Below, one piece after another: positions 45,866 to 57,731 of a stretch of DNA of 64,000 nucleotides (position 1 is its first letter; each line of letters starts with the position of its first letter). Source of the stretch: Melastoma dodecandrum (lineage: Eukaryota; Streptophyta; Magnoliopsida; Myrtales; Melastomataceae); assembly GCA_029817715.1 (NCBI GenBank), contig JARUPY010000190.1, positions 62,001 through 126,000 on the forward strand. Direction: 5' to 3'. The notes under the pieces were generated by a model. It did no database searches, was not told where the DNA came from, and saw nothing but the letters and a program-made list of their open reading frames with translations. A program made the position numbers and the translations under genes.

Positions 45866-48800
45866 TTTTTTGGTAGTGAAGGATAGATATCATTAAAAGC
45901 ATCCAGGGTTTTTAGGTTACAGATCCCATGTTGCAAGGAATGTCTTCATGCAACAAATTCAAAATGAAATCCGGAGGATAAACGAAAGTGGTAAGAGTAA
46001 TCCGGTCAAGAGCTTCCTTGGCTAGCTTGTCTGCAACCCTGTTTTGTCTCCTCGATATCGTAGTCTCCTCAAACTCATACAATAGCAACCTGCAATCAGC
46101 CACGATAGGGGTTATCAAAGTGTTTGGTAGCTGGGATCCATTTAGGTAGTTTACTAGTGTAGATGCATCCGTTTGTATGGCTAAGTGCTTGATTCCTATA
46201 ACTTGAGCAAATCGGATTCCTAGGCAGTTTGTTGGTTTCCTGGTGCAGAAGCCTCCAACCCATGTTTCTTTTTTATCTCTGATTACTCCTCCTAGACTCA
46301 CGTTTAGGTCTCCTTCCTTGGCCACTGCATCTGTGTTCAGTATGTAGGGCAGGTCAGGGCTTGGTTCCCATTTATCTTGTGTTGGATTTTGGGAGTCCCT
46401 GTTGCCCTCCGGGTTGGTGTGGCCTGTTGTTTGAATGGATCCGGTTCGCCGAATTGTTTCATTGCTCCTTCCTCCTAATAGAGCTTGAAGTTCTGCTGCA
46501 TTTTCCATTATTTGCGTTAGGGATCTCAAGGGCTGGCATCATCTTTGAAGATATTGTTGTTCCTCTGTTTCCAGAGGTGCCATGCTACTGAGGTGAATAG
46601 AATAGGCCACTGCACGCCTCTGTATGTGGTCGTTCTGGCTTTTCTTGTGTTGAGGTTTACTTGTAGCCACTACTGCGTTGTATTCCTATGTTTGTCTCCT
46701 GTAGTGATTTCGGATGCTGGAATAGACCCCAAGTGATCTGACAGATAGGGCAGTCTCTTAATATACGAAGGGTGGTCTCAGTTTCCCATTCACAGACTGG
46801 ACATATTTTGCCTTGTGTTATATTTCTAGTGTGGAGCATGTCTCTTGTGGGCAGTCTTTCGAACCAGTATAGCCATAAAAAGATCTGCTTAGGAAGGATT
46901 TGTAGTTCCAGATCCATTGTACTTTAGCTAATCCGTAAGATCCTTCCTCTTTGTGTGCAAGTGCGTAAGCTGATGTATTGGTGAATTCCCCGTCGTGAGA
47001 TGACTTCCAGGTGAGTTGGTCTCTTGTCGAGGTCCCCTCTCTTAGTGCTAAAGAAGCTATATGATCCCATATCTCCGTAGGTAGTGGTTTGACGATCCTA
47101 TTTCATCCATCCTTGTTCATTGTGGTAGTCAGTCACTGTCCTATTGATTTCCACTTTGCTTAGTGGACCAATGAATTTGTTCCTTAGACTTCCGCACCCT
47201 AACTAGTCATCAATCCATAATCTACTTTGAGCACCGGTATGGACCTTAATCTTTCTTCCCTGTCGGAGTAATTCTTCACCCGCCTTTAGTGCTTTTAATA
47301 TACAGGAACCTTGCTTTCATTTTTCCAGATGCTTTTCATATTTGTTAGTGACGACTTGTCCCCATTGCGAATTTTGTTCTGTGTGCAGTCTCCAAGACAG
47401 TTCACTTAGTAGAGCTGTATTCTTATCCTCGGCTCTAAATAGACCTAGTCCCCCTTCCTCTTTCCCCTTGGTTACTTGATGCCAGTTTATTTGGTGTAAT
47501 TTCTTGTAGTGCCCTCTATAGCATTCGCGTTTTTCATGGTAGCTTCCCCAAATAATAGTAGGTCATCGGCGAAGAAAAGGTGAGAGGAGGAGGGCCCTCC
47601 TCTGCTTGCTGCTACTTTCCTCCATTTTCCCTTGTCGCACTCCTTCTCAATTAAGTAACCTAAGTACTCTAGGCATAGGATGAAAATATATGGGGATAGG
47701 GGGTCTCCTTGTCTGATCCCTCTAGTTGGGTTTAGGTGGCCTCCATTAAATAGTATGTTGGAGGTTGGTGTTGACACACAATTCATGATTAGGGTAATCA
47801 ATCCCTTCGGGAAATTGAAAAACCGCAGAATTTTCTCAATGTAGTTCCATTCCATTAGGTCGAAAGCTTTCTGCATGTCTACTTTGATTGCTAGCATCCC
47901 TTTGTTTCCTTTCATGGTGTTGAATGAGTGTAGTATTCCCTGCGCCACTATGAAGTTGTCTGTTGTTCTTCTTCCAGGTAAGAAACTGTTCTAGTAGGGT
48001 GATATTAGGTCTTGCATTATTGGTCTGATTCTGTCGACTATCATTTTGGAGATAACTTTGTATACTGTGTTGCATAATGATATTGGCCTAAGATGATCCA
48101 CAGTTTCTGGGCTATCTATTTTGGGAATGAGAACAATGGATGTGTTGCCTAGATCTTGTGTTATTTTCCTTGTGTGGAAGATATTTTGAGTCCTAGAATT
48201 CCGTTTCTTCTTCGTCTGGCAATTGTGGTTGTATGGAACAATCTCGTGTTTCTCTCTCCCTCTAGTATCCAATTTGATCTGGATTTCATAATCCGTAGCT
48301 GTTCCTCTTCTTCTAGAATGTGTTAAAGTCTTGTATTAGTTTTTCTCTAGGTTTATGAGGAAAGCTGAGTTCATGTTTCCTAGGAAGTTTTGAATTCCTT
48401 GCAGTCGGGCATGTATTTTTCTCCTCTTTTTTAATATGTTCCCGAAGGTTTCTCTGTTCCAGATTTCTACCTTTTCCTTAAATAATGTGGTTGCTGTTTC
48501 ATAATTATCTTCCCCAGCTATCCATGCTTCCTTCACTATGTTTGGCAAATCCTGGTTCTTTAGCCATGTCGTTTGGAATCTAATCGGTCTATTTGTATAG
48601 TTTTTGGTTGGGGGTTTTAGTTGCAGTAGAAGGGGTCGGTGATCGGAGTGGCATCTAGGTAGGTGTTTGACATAGGATTCTGGGAATAGATTGATCCAAT
48701 CTGGTTTCGCCATAGCTCCGTCTAATCTCTAGGATATTCTGCCTTGGGATCTAAGATTGCACCATGTTGTGCAAGGGCCGGTGTACCCTAGATCAATCAA

Positions 48801-49303
48801 CGAGCACTAATCTAGGCAATCTGTTAGTTCTCTAGTTTGGGCTGTTGTGACTCTTCTACCTCCTATTTTTTCTAACTCACTCGCAATAGAATTAAGTCTC
48901 CCACCATTAGCCATGGGTGATTTATACTATCAGCTATCTTCCTACAGTTGTACCATAGTAGTTGTTTCTTCCCTCGTAGGAAAAGCATAAATAGCTGATA
49001 AAAGCCAATGAGTGGATGTCGGGAGTCTAACCTCTGCATGTATCTTATCTCTTGCTCAGTGTTTGCCAATTCCCTTAGAGCCATCAGGTTGGTGTTCCAG
49101 AGCATCTAGATTCCTCCCCTGAATCCATGTGCATTAGAGCAAATGGACCAGTCGTATGGCAGACTTCGGATTATGTTTGCCGCTCCCTCTCCCGGGACTC
49201 GGGTTTCCAGTATGATTGCCAAGCTTGGTTTGTGTCGATGGTAGAGATTCCAGAAATGCCTTAGAAAACATGGGTTACCCGTACCCCTGCTATTCACAAG
49301 AGA
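45866..49303 (-). mobile_element. Decayed LINE (non-LTR retrotransposon), ORF2 region
   Basis: Minus-strand ORF2 domains in order: endonuclease (49297-48340; RGTGNPCFLRHF, HRHKPSLAIILETR, PRCHSDHRPLLL), reverse transcriptase (48272-47487; DHLRPISLCNTVYKVISKM, KVDMQKAFDLMEW, IRQGDPLSPYIFILC, FADDLLLFGEA), zinc-binding RT-associated domain (46917-46657; QIFLWLYWFERLPTRDML, CPVCEWE) and a terminal RNase H (46400-45912; LNTDAVAKEGDLN, DKLAKEALDR). Many stops and frame changes are present. The start of ORF2 is cut just upstream of the RG in the endonuclease N-terminus, and ORF1 is missing. A short T run at about 45866 may be the copied poly(A) tail. Confidence 0.9.
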
Positions 49304-51075
49304 AGAGGTACTTCCTCACTATGCAAGATGGAAGACGGTGATCATTGTCAAACCACTAAGATCAATCATAGAACCAGACACCCTGACGCAGAAGCTGCAT
49401 AGAATATGGAAAAGATGTCTTGCCTTCACCACTCACCCATTGGGATCAGGTTTCCCATTGGTCAGACTCTTTGGAGAGGAAGACAAAGAGTTCATCCTAA
49501 ACTCAGGCCCTTGGTTCATCAATGGCATCTTCCCAAGCCGTAAGGAGTTGGGAACCACTATTCAGGCCTATGGATGCCAACATGGGCACAGCCTTGGTGT
49601 GGATCAGACTACCACACCTTCCCATTGAGTTTCACGGAAAAGTGTGCCCGATGAAAATAGGGAAGGCTCTAGGGAAACCAACAAAGATAGACACCCCTTC
49701 CCTCAGCTTAGTTCGCATCCGCACCCTGATTGACATGGACGAGCCACTACACAGGCACCTCAGGCTGAAAATACAAGGAGGAGATCACTACGACCTGCCA
49801 GTGAACTACGAAGGCCTGGAGTTCATCTGCAATCAATGAAACAAAGCACCAGCTCAACGCAACCATTGTGGGAGTTTCAAGGAAACAATCAGAGGGAGAT
49901 ACATGGGGGGAATCAAGACATGATCAGACAAACACGCTAAGCATGGAAAGGGATAAGCAAAAAGAATCCCACAACAGAAGAGACCAACCTCTGCAGAGGA
50001 CAGATATTCACAAAGACCTTCCTGTAGCAATACAAGTCATACCACCGACATCTACACCCCCCCAAAATCATCAACCCGAGTCCTCTTTCAACAAGAGGGC
50101 ACAAACTCACCACAAAGCAGAGCACCAGGAAGACACCCTAATACACAAGCAATTCTACCTCGAAGAAATACAGTAGATGAAAAGCCAGAAGAGAAAATCG
50201 CTCAATAGGATAAGATTGATAGAAGTCATACGCATAACAAACGGATCACCAGCAGCAGTCCTTGAAATCAACAACCTCCTAACAGTCATCAGGGAGAACA
50301 TCAGGATGCACCTGCAAGAAGACATCCGAAACTGGAACCACCCGCTAGCTAAAAATCAAAGACCACTGCTGGCTACCTGTTTTCCTACCGAACAGATCGC
50401 AGATACAGAGGATTCGAAGATTCCTAAACTTACAAGAAGCAACACAAGGAAGATTTGTGACACCTACATTTGCGACACCCCTCTGCTGATTTGCGCAGCG
50501 ACACCCTCCCTCGGGGAGCAACAACCCGTCCTGGTTTATGCTGAAATGGAATTATTAGCTGGGACATTTCCTACTCCCAACCAATCATGAAGATTCTAAT
50601 ATGGAATTGCAGGGGAGCGAATTCCAACTTTCTCCGACATTTCAATGATCTCTATCAACATCACAAACCTTCCATGTCGATAATCACTGAAACAAGGATA
50701 GCCGGAGACACCGCAGCTGCAATCACCAACAACCTCCCCTACCAGGAACTCCTCTGCTCCAACTCCACCGGCTTTAGAGGAGGAATATGGATTCTGTGGG
50801 ACCCAACTTATCTAGGAATCACGGAGCTTGCTATAACAGAACAAGAGATCCACGCAGAGGTCAGATTTCCATCCTCACCTCCTTGGTTAATATCAGCTAC
50901 CTATGCTAGTCCTAAGAGTAGGGAAAGAGAACTACTATGGAATAATTGAAGAACAATTGCGGATAGCATTGACCGCCCTTGGCTAATGGCAGGAGATTTC
51001 AATAGTATTCTAGAAGTAGATGACAAGATAGGAGGGAAAAATGTCTCAATAGCTCAAATTAGAAGCATACTATAA
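49304..51075 (+). mobile_element. Second LINE remnant: ORF1 and start of ORF2
   Basis: Plus strand. Bases 49338-49840 encode the DUF4283-type ORF1 core (LHRIWKRCLAF, FGEEDKEFILNSGPWFING, then TALVWIRLPHLPIEFHG and IGKALGKPTKID) with a frame change near 49600. A low-complexity hydrophilic linker follows (49868-50590). ORF2 starts at 50587 (MKILIWNCRGANSNFLRHF) with the endonuclease (HHKPSMSIITETRIAG, PWLMAGDFNSIL), a stop at 50947, and ends abruptly at about 51075 where SPH promoter sequence begins. Loss of the 3' part is not the usual LINE 5' truncation, so rearrangement cut it. Confidence 0.87.
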
Positions 51076-51109
51076 GGTGTTGGCTGAGTGCTCATGCTCG
51101 ATAGATATG

Positions 51110-51602
51110 ACAGAAAAATCCACTGAACAATCGGTGGTGGAGAGAGAGAGAGCTGGCATTTTTTTTTTTTTACATTCACTATACAAATATGATAATGATT
51201 GAGAGAGAGAGAGTTGACAGACACAGAACAAAACAACAAGATGTCTCTTTTATTACTACGTGGTTACTGTAAGTAATAGATAATTGAGTAGTACTCGGTG
51301 GCAAGAATAAATTAAAGAAAATAAAGTAATAATTTAATTTATTTTCCTTCTAATTAATATAACAAGAATGCGAAAACTTATTTTTCAATTGAGATTATGT
51401 TAAAAATAAAATATATAATAAGTAAAATTTTTAATAAAATTACTCCAACAAAAATGGGAAAATAAAATATATAATACCGGCCCAAAAGTTGACTTTTGAT
51501 CAAGTTTTTTTATTTTCATTTCACATATCTTTTTTTTGCCCTATAAAAATGTTACAGCCGAAGTGTGTGAAGAACCAAGGAGAAGGGAGAGGGGGATTTT
51601 TT
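51110..51602 (+). promoter_or_regulatory. SPH-F promoter (type 1)
   Basis: Carries the (ag)n tracts, ttgacagacacagaac, aaagttgacttttgatcaag and a TATA box (tataaaaa, 51542-51549), matching the SPH-A and SPH-H promoters. It abuts a truncated LINE on the left. Confidence 0.65.
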
Positions 51603-52003
51603 ATGGCTACGATTCGGCTTGCATTAGTTCTTCTCTCCATCATTTCCATCTCAGGAATATCCGATGCGATTTTCGATCACAAATCCGTGGTAATAAAGAA
51701 CTTCGTTGTCTCTCCGCGGACAACGAACTGGGGAACCATTTGGTGCCTCCGGGCGAAACATGGGGCTTTCACTTCAGGACCACATATTCCGGCACGACCC
51801 TCTTCCACTGTGGTTTCAAATGGGCCCTGGCATATGAGAATAAGTTCGCCGTGTACGACGACAACCAGCACCGTTACGTGTGCACGGAATGTTCATGGAG
51901 CATACAGCGCAACGACACGTGTTTGAGCAGAAATGCGTTTACCACGTCCCACTGCTACCCTTGGTCGCGTGGCTTGCCGACTCCAACCCTGGACGACGAG
52001 TAA
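51603..52003 (+). pseudogene. SPH-F: S-protein homologue inactivated by a 28-bp deletion
   Basis: The start and signal peptide (MATIRLALVLLSIISISG) and HKSVVIKN are intact. Then 28 bases present in SPH-H (coding the NDLGSGLVLA region) are missing at about 51702, shifting the frame. The remaining S1 domain is readable in the shifted frame: CLSADNELGNHLVPPGE, TTLFHCGFKWALAY, CTECSWSIQRNDTC, HCYPWSRG, ending at the TAA at 52001. The only other visible changes from SPH-H are substitutions, so the deletion is probably recent. Confidence 0.85.
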
Positions 52004-52154
52004 ACCAGCAGAGCACAACCCTGACAATGGATGATGATATGTATAAGACAAGGCTTGACTCCCGAAGAGATTTGGGATAAAAAAAAATTAATGAATAAAA
52101 GTCATGCGTACGAGGTTTGAACATGCGAATAAGACATGAAAAGGCGGGCAGACA

Positions 52155-52500
52155 CTCAGAAGTTGATTGCTCAAAGGATTTCCACACAGCACGTTGTCGC
52201 TTAGGCATAAGCCTGTCTATCAAAGCACAATGACAACGTTATGTTAAAGTATAAATCATCACAAATGATTTCTTATAGTAAGGAACGACTTCTCTGATGG
52301 CAGCCCGTTTTTGTTTCACAGCAGAGGAATGCTTCAGCACTTAATAGCTTCACAGAGGATTTCCACGCAGTTTTTGTCTCTTCTCAAAATAAGCCTGCAG
52401 GTACTCCATAGATAACCATAAAACCAGTCACTTAGAACAGAAAAGAAACAGAACAGAGATTGGTTCCTCACACAGTAGAACCTCACTTCTCACACGGCGA
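52155..52500 (-). repeat. Inverted partial copy of the solo LTR (1529-1883)
   Basis: Same sequence as the first 355 bases of the LTR near the left end, inverted: starts actcagaagttgattgctc and ends near cttctcacacggcgaag. It joins MDAR intron sequence at about 52503 through the text gtcgtgcatgccttcccg. Confidence 0.7.
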
Positions 52501-52629
52501 AGTCGTGCATGCCTTCCCGAGATCGTGTTTACTGCTTTCAAATGTCCAAAGCGATTAACTATTTTTTTTTGTTTACAACAATTTGTGGAGATTTGCTTAT
52601 GATCTTCTCGCTGCGGTTGTATCATACAG

Positions 52630-52749
52630 GAATTTGAAATCTTGCCAAGGCTGGTCAGGAATCAACCATTGGTCGATAGATCCAAACTTGAGAATGCATC
52701 CTCTGTCGAAGAGGCGCTGGAAATCCTTAAGAAATCCCTGCACAATTGA
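52630..52749 (+). pseudogene. Orphan copy of the MDAR terminal exon
   Basis: 120 bases identical in layout to the last exon of the MDAR gene (10172-10053): splice acceptor tcatacag, then EFEILPRL, NQPLVDRSKLENASS, VEEALEIL and a TGA. It also brings ~125 bases of the last intron. The reading frame is intact with only two residue changes, but no other MDAR exon is nearby, so it cannot encode a reductase. The surrounding antisense frames are incidental. Confidence 0.9.
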
Positions 52750-55257
52750 TGATGCAGCGGCGAGCTCTCCACCCCTTTCTTTTGTTCTGAATAAATTAGG
52801 AGCACACTGTGGGTATCCCGTCGGATGTCGACAGGTAGGCCACGCATGATTGATGCTGGTGGAGATGGTAGGGATGCTCCTTTGTGAGTGAGGAAGGTAA
52901 ATTGCAGCCCCCGCTCCATGCCTTTTGCGGCTGTTGTTGCTCCTGCAACGGCTTATTACTTGAACCAACTAAGCACATCTCTAACGATGATGGATGATGT
53001 ATAAGGCAAGGCGTAACTCCTGAGGAGAGTAGAGATATTATAAAATGATAATAATAATGAATACAAGTCATGCATACGAACAAAACATGAAAAGGCAGGC
53101 AACTCATATGATGGTGTGCTTGAATAGTATACAAATACATACTACTATTATATTTCTCCCTTCACTTTGATTCCTTGTATAAATCGCAGTTTGCTCTGCT
53201 TTCTTGCTTGATAAAAATCATTCTTCTGTACAACAACGAAGAAATTTCTCTATATTCTGCAATATTCAGCTTAGGTGTTGGTTAGTCATGTTAAAAAAAA
53301 TCAAACGTAATCTTCCTTTTCTCGATATCTCTTGAATTCTCGGGACAAATGTATTCTCTAGAAATTTTTAGGATGGTAGCTACGACTCGTGGTAAATACG
53401 TGCGTTTAAGTGTTGGGTAGGTGAAAAGTGTGTTCAATACATGGATAACTTAAAGGCAACGTGGTAGTATTTTCAGACTTAGATTAGAGGAAGCACGTCC
53501 CTATAAATAGGGGGAGGGCTCGACATTTTGTAAATCATCCTCCGACATTTTGTAAATCATCCTTGAAGATGGATCTTAGAGCATGTTGATCATGCAAGAC
53601 GATCAATCGTCAAGGATCAGTACTCAATTCGATGAATCTACCTTATCCACTGGAAGAAACGATAAAAGCAGCTCAATGATACAAAGGCATCGTCATCACA
53701 TCTTGAATCGTATTGAATAAACCTTGTTGTTGTTGTTGTTGCTGCTGCTGCACTGCACCGAATACATCCTTCGAAAAAGTCGTAAAATAATCCTTGTTAG
53801 CTGTTTGAAATTAACAGGTCACAACGGAGGAGGTCGATCTTCGCATGCTTTGTCGATCATGAAGCCTTCTTCTTCTTCTTCGTATATCATATACTCATCG
53901 AAGTTGAAAAGTAATATAATTCCACAACACCAAAATTTGGGACTTGTGTTCGCATCGTCTTCTTCAAAATTAGCTCGACTAGACAAACTTACAAAGATAT
54001 CTACGAACTTCACTAAAAAAGGTTACGGAAACCTTGACAATAAAAAGAGAAACTTCTCCCGCTCCTGCAGATGAAAGTTTTCCATTCCAATAACCTATTT
54101 CGCCCACACTTTCGATGCCAAACGTCCCAAGTGCGGCCAATATTATCGACTCCTCCCGAATCCCGCCGAGCACTACTAACGTTGCCTGTTTCATTTTTAA
54201 CGATGGATAGATAGGTATATCAGTCCGTGCCTTTTTCGATTTTGCTTTTAAATTGAACAAGTAGATTAACTTTATTAAGATGAAAAGATTGCCTAAACGA
54301 CACGAATGAACTCAAATATGAATAAATCATAATTATAGGTAATAATAATTAAGCGTAATGAAAGTGTAAAGCATTTGATGGTGTGTTGGAATGTATGTAT
54401 AAGAAGATCAATTAGCTGTCATTTTTTTACATTAATTAATAATACATAGATGAGGATGAGAGGAGAATGGCACCGATCAGTCGATTCCTGCGGCGAGAAT
54501 ATTGCCGGAAAATAAAGATGAAATAAATGATCCAAACTGCTACCCTTGGTCTGGCCGACACTAACCTCGACGATGACTACACCAGCTGAGGACATCCCTA
54601 ATGATGAATAAAAAATAAAAAACGAATAGAAGTCATCTTTACGTGGTTTGAATGTACGAATAAGACATGAAAAGGTCGGCACTCCAATAAAATTCCTTTT
54701 TTTTCCCTCCACAAAATTTTTCTGGAAAAAATTGTAAAATTCTTGTTTTGTTTTTTCACTAATCCTGTACGTAAGTATAATTTCCAATAGCGTACTAAAT
54801 TGAACTCCTAAATGAAACAAATGAACTCTCAAATAATTATAGGTAATAATAATTAAAGGGTAATGAATGTCTAAATTAGCATAAGGAGGGGAGATTATGC
54901 CGATGATGGTGTGTTGGAATATATATATAAGACCCAATTAGCTGTCATTTTTTACATTAATTTAATTTAGCGTCAATTTACCATGATTCTTCCGGCAAGA
55001 AAATAAAACTAAAATAAGACAAGAAAGAAATTATCCAAAACTGCACATGCGCAAAAACCAAACAACAACATCCTCCTCCTCCAATAATTTAATTAATTTA
55101 TTTATTTTCCTTCGAATTAAACTATTTTCCTGGCCAAATTGATAAAATTCTTTATTTTATTTTATTTTATTTTCGTTCTTCCCTATAAATATGTTGTAGC
55201 CCAAGTGTTGTGTAGTGTAACCAATATTTCTCCTAAACCACAGAGGAGAAACGAGAG
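52750..55257. other. Inverted copy of 7690-10050, upstream of SPH-G
   Basis: Runs in mirror order to the left arm: MDAR 3' UTR, SPH 3'-flank remnant (52950-53130), exon-like frame remnant (53160-53290), 53340-53600 (matches 9180-9470), a ttg/ctg microsatellite (53725-53752), the 8.6-kb segment (53870-54260, minus-strand frame beginning KMKQATLVVLGG), 54290-54600, and the SPH-G promoter with TATA box at 55184-55191. No complete gene. Confidence 0.6.
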
Positions 55258-55689
55258 ATGGCGGATATCATTCCGTTTGCATTTGTTCTTTTCTCCATCA
55301 TTTCAATCTCATATGCGACCAACGATCCCAAATCCGTGGTCATAAAAAACGATCTCGGCAGCGGGTTGGTTCTTTCGTTTCGTTGTCTCTCCGCGGACGA
55401 CGACCTGGGGGACCATTTGCTGCCTCCGGGCGAATCATGGGGGTTTCACTTCAAGACCAAATTTATCGGCACAACCCTCTTCCACTGTAGTTTCATATGG
55501 GCCCTGGCGGATGAGAAGAAGTTCTCCGTGTACGATGACAACCAGCACCATAACTTGTGCAGTGAATGTGTTTGGAGCATACAGCGCAACGGCACGTGTT
55601 TGACCAGAGATGCGATTACCGCGTCCCTATGTTACCCTTGGTCGCCTGGCTGGCCGACTCCAACCCCGGACGGTGACAACACCATCTGA
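55258..55689 (+). CDS. SPH-G: intact S-protein homologue (S1 family)
   Basis: 143 residues: signal peptide MADIIPFAFVLFSIISISYA, then DPKSVVIKNDLGSGLVLSF, DDDLGDHLLPPGESWGFHF, TTLFHCSFIWALADEKKF, CSECVWSIQRNGTC and WSPGWPTPTPDGDNTI. Six cysteines and the NGT sequon are present, and the TATA box is at the standard spacing. It is the inverted-arm partner of SPH-D. Its FHCSFIWA is shared with the divergent SPH-B rather than with D or E (FHCGFKWA), which hints at conversion. An orphan promoter downstream points towards it on the other strand. Confidence 0.88.
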   Translation: MADIIPFAFVLFSIISISYATNDPKSVVIKNDLGSGLVLSFRCLSADDDLGDHLLPPGESWGFHFKTKFIGTTLFHCSFIWALADEKKFSVYDDNQHHNLCSECVWSIQRNGTCLTRDAITASLCYPWSPGWPTPTPDGDNTI

Positions 55690-56018
55690 GCACATCTCTA
55701 ACGATGAATGATGTTTAAGACAAGAAGTAACTCCTGAAGAAAGTAAAGATTGAAAAAAATAAAAATAGAAAATGAATAGAAGTCCTGCTTACGCGGTTTG
55801 AATGTTCGAATAAGACATGAAAAGGCAGGCAGTCCTGTGTGGTGTGATTGGATAATACATGTTACTACTATTACTATATTTCTCTCTTCACTTTAATTCT
55901 TCGTATAAATCGCAGTTTAATCTGCCTTCTTACTTCACAAAATAGAAGAAATTTCTTTGTATTCTGCGATGTTCAGCTTAGGAGTTGGTCTGTCCTTGAA
56001 AGAGGTAGAATCGTCGTC
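55690..56018. other. SPH-G 3' flank
   Basis: Standard SPH 3' flank plus the exon-like module (about 55890-56018, minus strand). It is interrupted at 56018, where sequence of another SPH promoter is joined on. Confidence 0.55.
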
Positions 56019-56470
56019 TATGTGAAAGGTTGGGATATGTCGAGCTATATATAGGAGGAGGACTTTTCCTACTTCATTCGTTAAACGATTGAGCTAAACC
56101 AATTGCTTTTAGTTTTTGTAGGCATATGTTATCGTTTAGGGATCTGCTGGAATGAAGTTAGGACGATGCCGTAGCAGTTTCATCCTCCCCCACGGGCAAA
56201 AGTCGAGTTGTGTTACTCATATTCAATATGTAATTCGATGATCACCATCACTATGTCTTTTCTTATTACTGGACGAGTGATACAATGAAGTATGAGGCAG
56301 ATGCTCCGAATTCCTCCGTCGAAGGCATGGTTGGCGGCATCTTTGTTGCGCCAAGCATTTGAGCGAGTATAGCATTGGCGATTACTTTGCGACTAAAAGA
56401 AAATGTTTGCGGACAACACTTTTTGGAAATTTAAAGTAGAAATAGTCTTAAAGCCTCGAATTCAATAGCT
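56019..56470 (-). promoter_or_regulatory. Orphan SPH-B-type promoter reading antisense towards SPH-G
   Basis: Inverted match to the SPH-B upstream region (3600-4535): TATA box (tatatata, about 56046-56053), the cgtttaac and gatccctaaac-type blocks, and the first bases of the SPH-B 5' UTR (to ctttcacatag). No SPH-B coding sequence follows. Transcription started here would run through the SPH-G 3' flank and the SPH-G gene on the minus strand. Confidence 0.6.
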
Positions 56471-57731
56471 ACGAACTTCATTGGTTACTGTAAGTGATAG
56501 ATAATTGAGTAGTAGTCGATGACAAGAACAAATTAAAGAAAACCAAGTAATACTTGAATTTATTTTCCTTCGAATTAATATCGCAAGGATGCGAAGGATG
56601 GCAAGTGGGGATGTTCTTTGAAATTGAGCTCTTTGTTGTATGAAAAGTTTCATTTGCTAAGGATGGCAAGTGGGGATGTTATTGAAATTGAGTTAAACGA
56701 GAAATATATTAGAAATTGAACTCGAGTTAGCTGAGTATACAAGATGAACGCTCTATAAAGACAAAAAAATGTGGGGAAAAAGGGAATGGAAACAATTGTT
56801 ATTGCCTTATGGATCTGGAAATGATTGTCGTTGTAAAAACTTTTAACTATTTATACGATAATCTAATCTTATCTACTAATAACTATTTCTATGTGCCTGA
56901 ATTCCATAGCCTCACATCCAATACAAATGAACATGTGCGCATTAATCTGAACTTTAAAGCCTCTTCGACTTACTTGTATTTTACTAGTTGATTGTGTTCT
57001 TTTCGAACAAAAACACCACAGTTTACTATCAAAAATTATCTTGAGTGACCAACTCATTCAACAAACTTCTTCTCAACAAAACTAAGTGCGAGGAAAATCC
57101 GGAAGCGAGGCGACCGACTGCTTTATCGATTACCGATTTCATCTTTAGGCGATGAATAGATACATCTCCCTCCTAGTACTTTCATTTCTACGTCATATTT
57201 CTAGAAAATCAGTCAGCGACTCCTTCCTTTTACGTTTATTGAACAAGTAGATAAACCCAATAAATTTGTAAAGCATAAGGAAGGGGGATTATGCCGATGC
57301 TGTTGCTGTGTTGGAATGTATGTATAGATCGATAGCTGTCAATTTTTTTTTTTTTTTTAACATTTACTATGCAAACATGATAATGAATGAGAGAGAGAGA
57401 GTTGACCAACACAGAACAAAACAGCAAGATGTCCTCTTTTATTATTATGTGGTTATGTAAGTAATAGATATTAAAGAAAATAAAGTAATTGTTTAATATA
57501 TTTCCCTTCGAATTAATATAACAAGAATGCAATAAAATATATAATATGTGAAATTTTTAATAAAATTACTCCAGAAAAAATGGAAAAATAAAATATATAA
57601 TACTGGCCCAAAAGTTGACTTTTGATCAAGTTTTTTTATTTTCATTTCTCGCATATTTTTTTTCCCCTATAAAAATGTTACAGCCGAAGTGTGTGAAGAC
57701 CACCAAGGAGAAGGGAGAGGGGGATTTTTTT
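56471..57731 (+). promoter_or_regulatory. SPH-H upstream region (type 1 promoter plus a partial duplicate)
   Basis: A ~110-base piece of type-1 promoter (gataattgagtagtagtcg ...) stands alone at 56480-56590 and is followed by a short duplication (ggatggcaagtggggatgtt at 56596 and 56662). The full promoter runs from about 57235 with an (ag)n-ttgacc block, aaagttgacttttgatcaag and a TATA box at 57668-57675. The part at 56730-57230 was not recognised. Confidence 0.55.

Noticed and set aside
52597..52968. Antisense 123-codon frame and its equivalents at 9835-10140 and 58826-59131
   Set aside because: These run opposite to the MDAR last exon and its UTR; the sense strand explains the conservation.
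57615..57731. Longer N-terminus for SPH-H (open frame upstream of the ATG at 57732)
   Set aside because: The extra codons cover the TATA box and 5' UTR, and the signal peptide begins at MATIR as in SPH-A and SPH-F.
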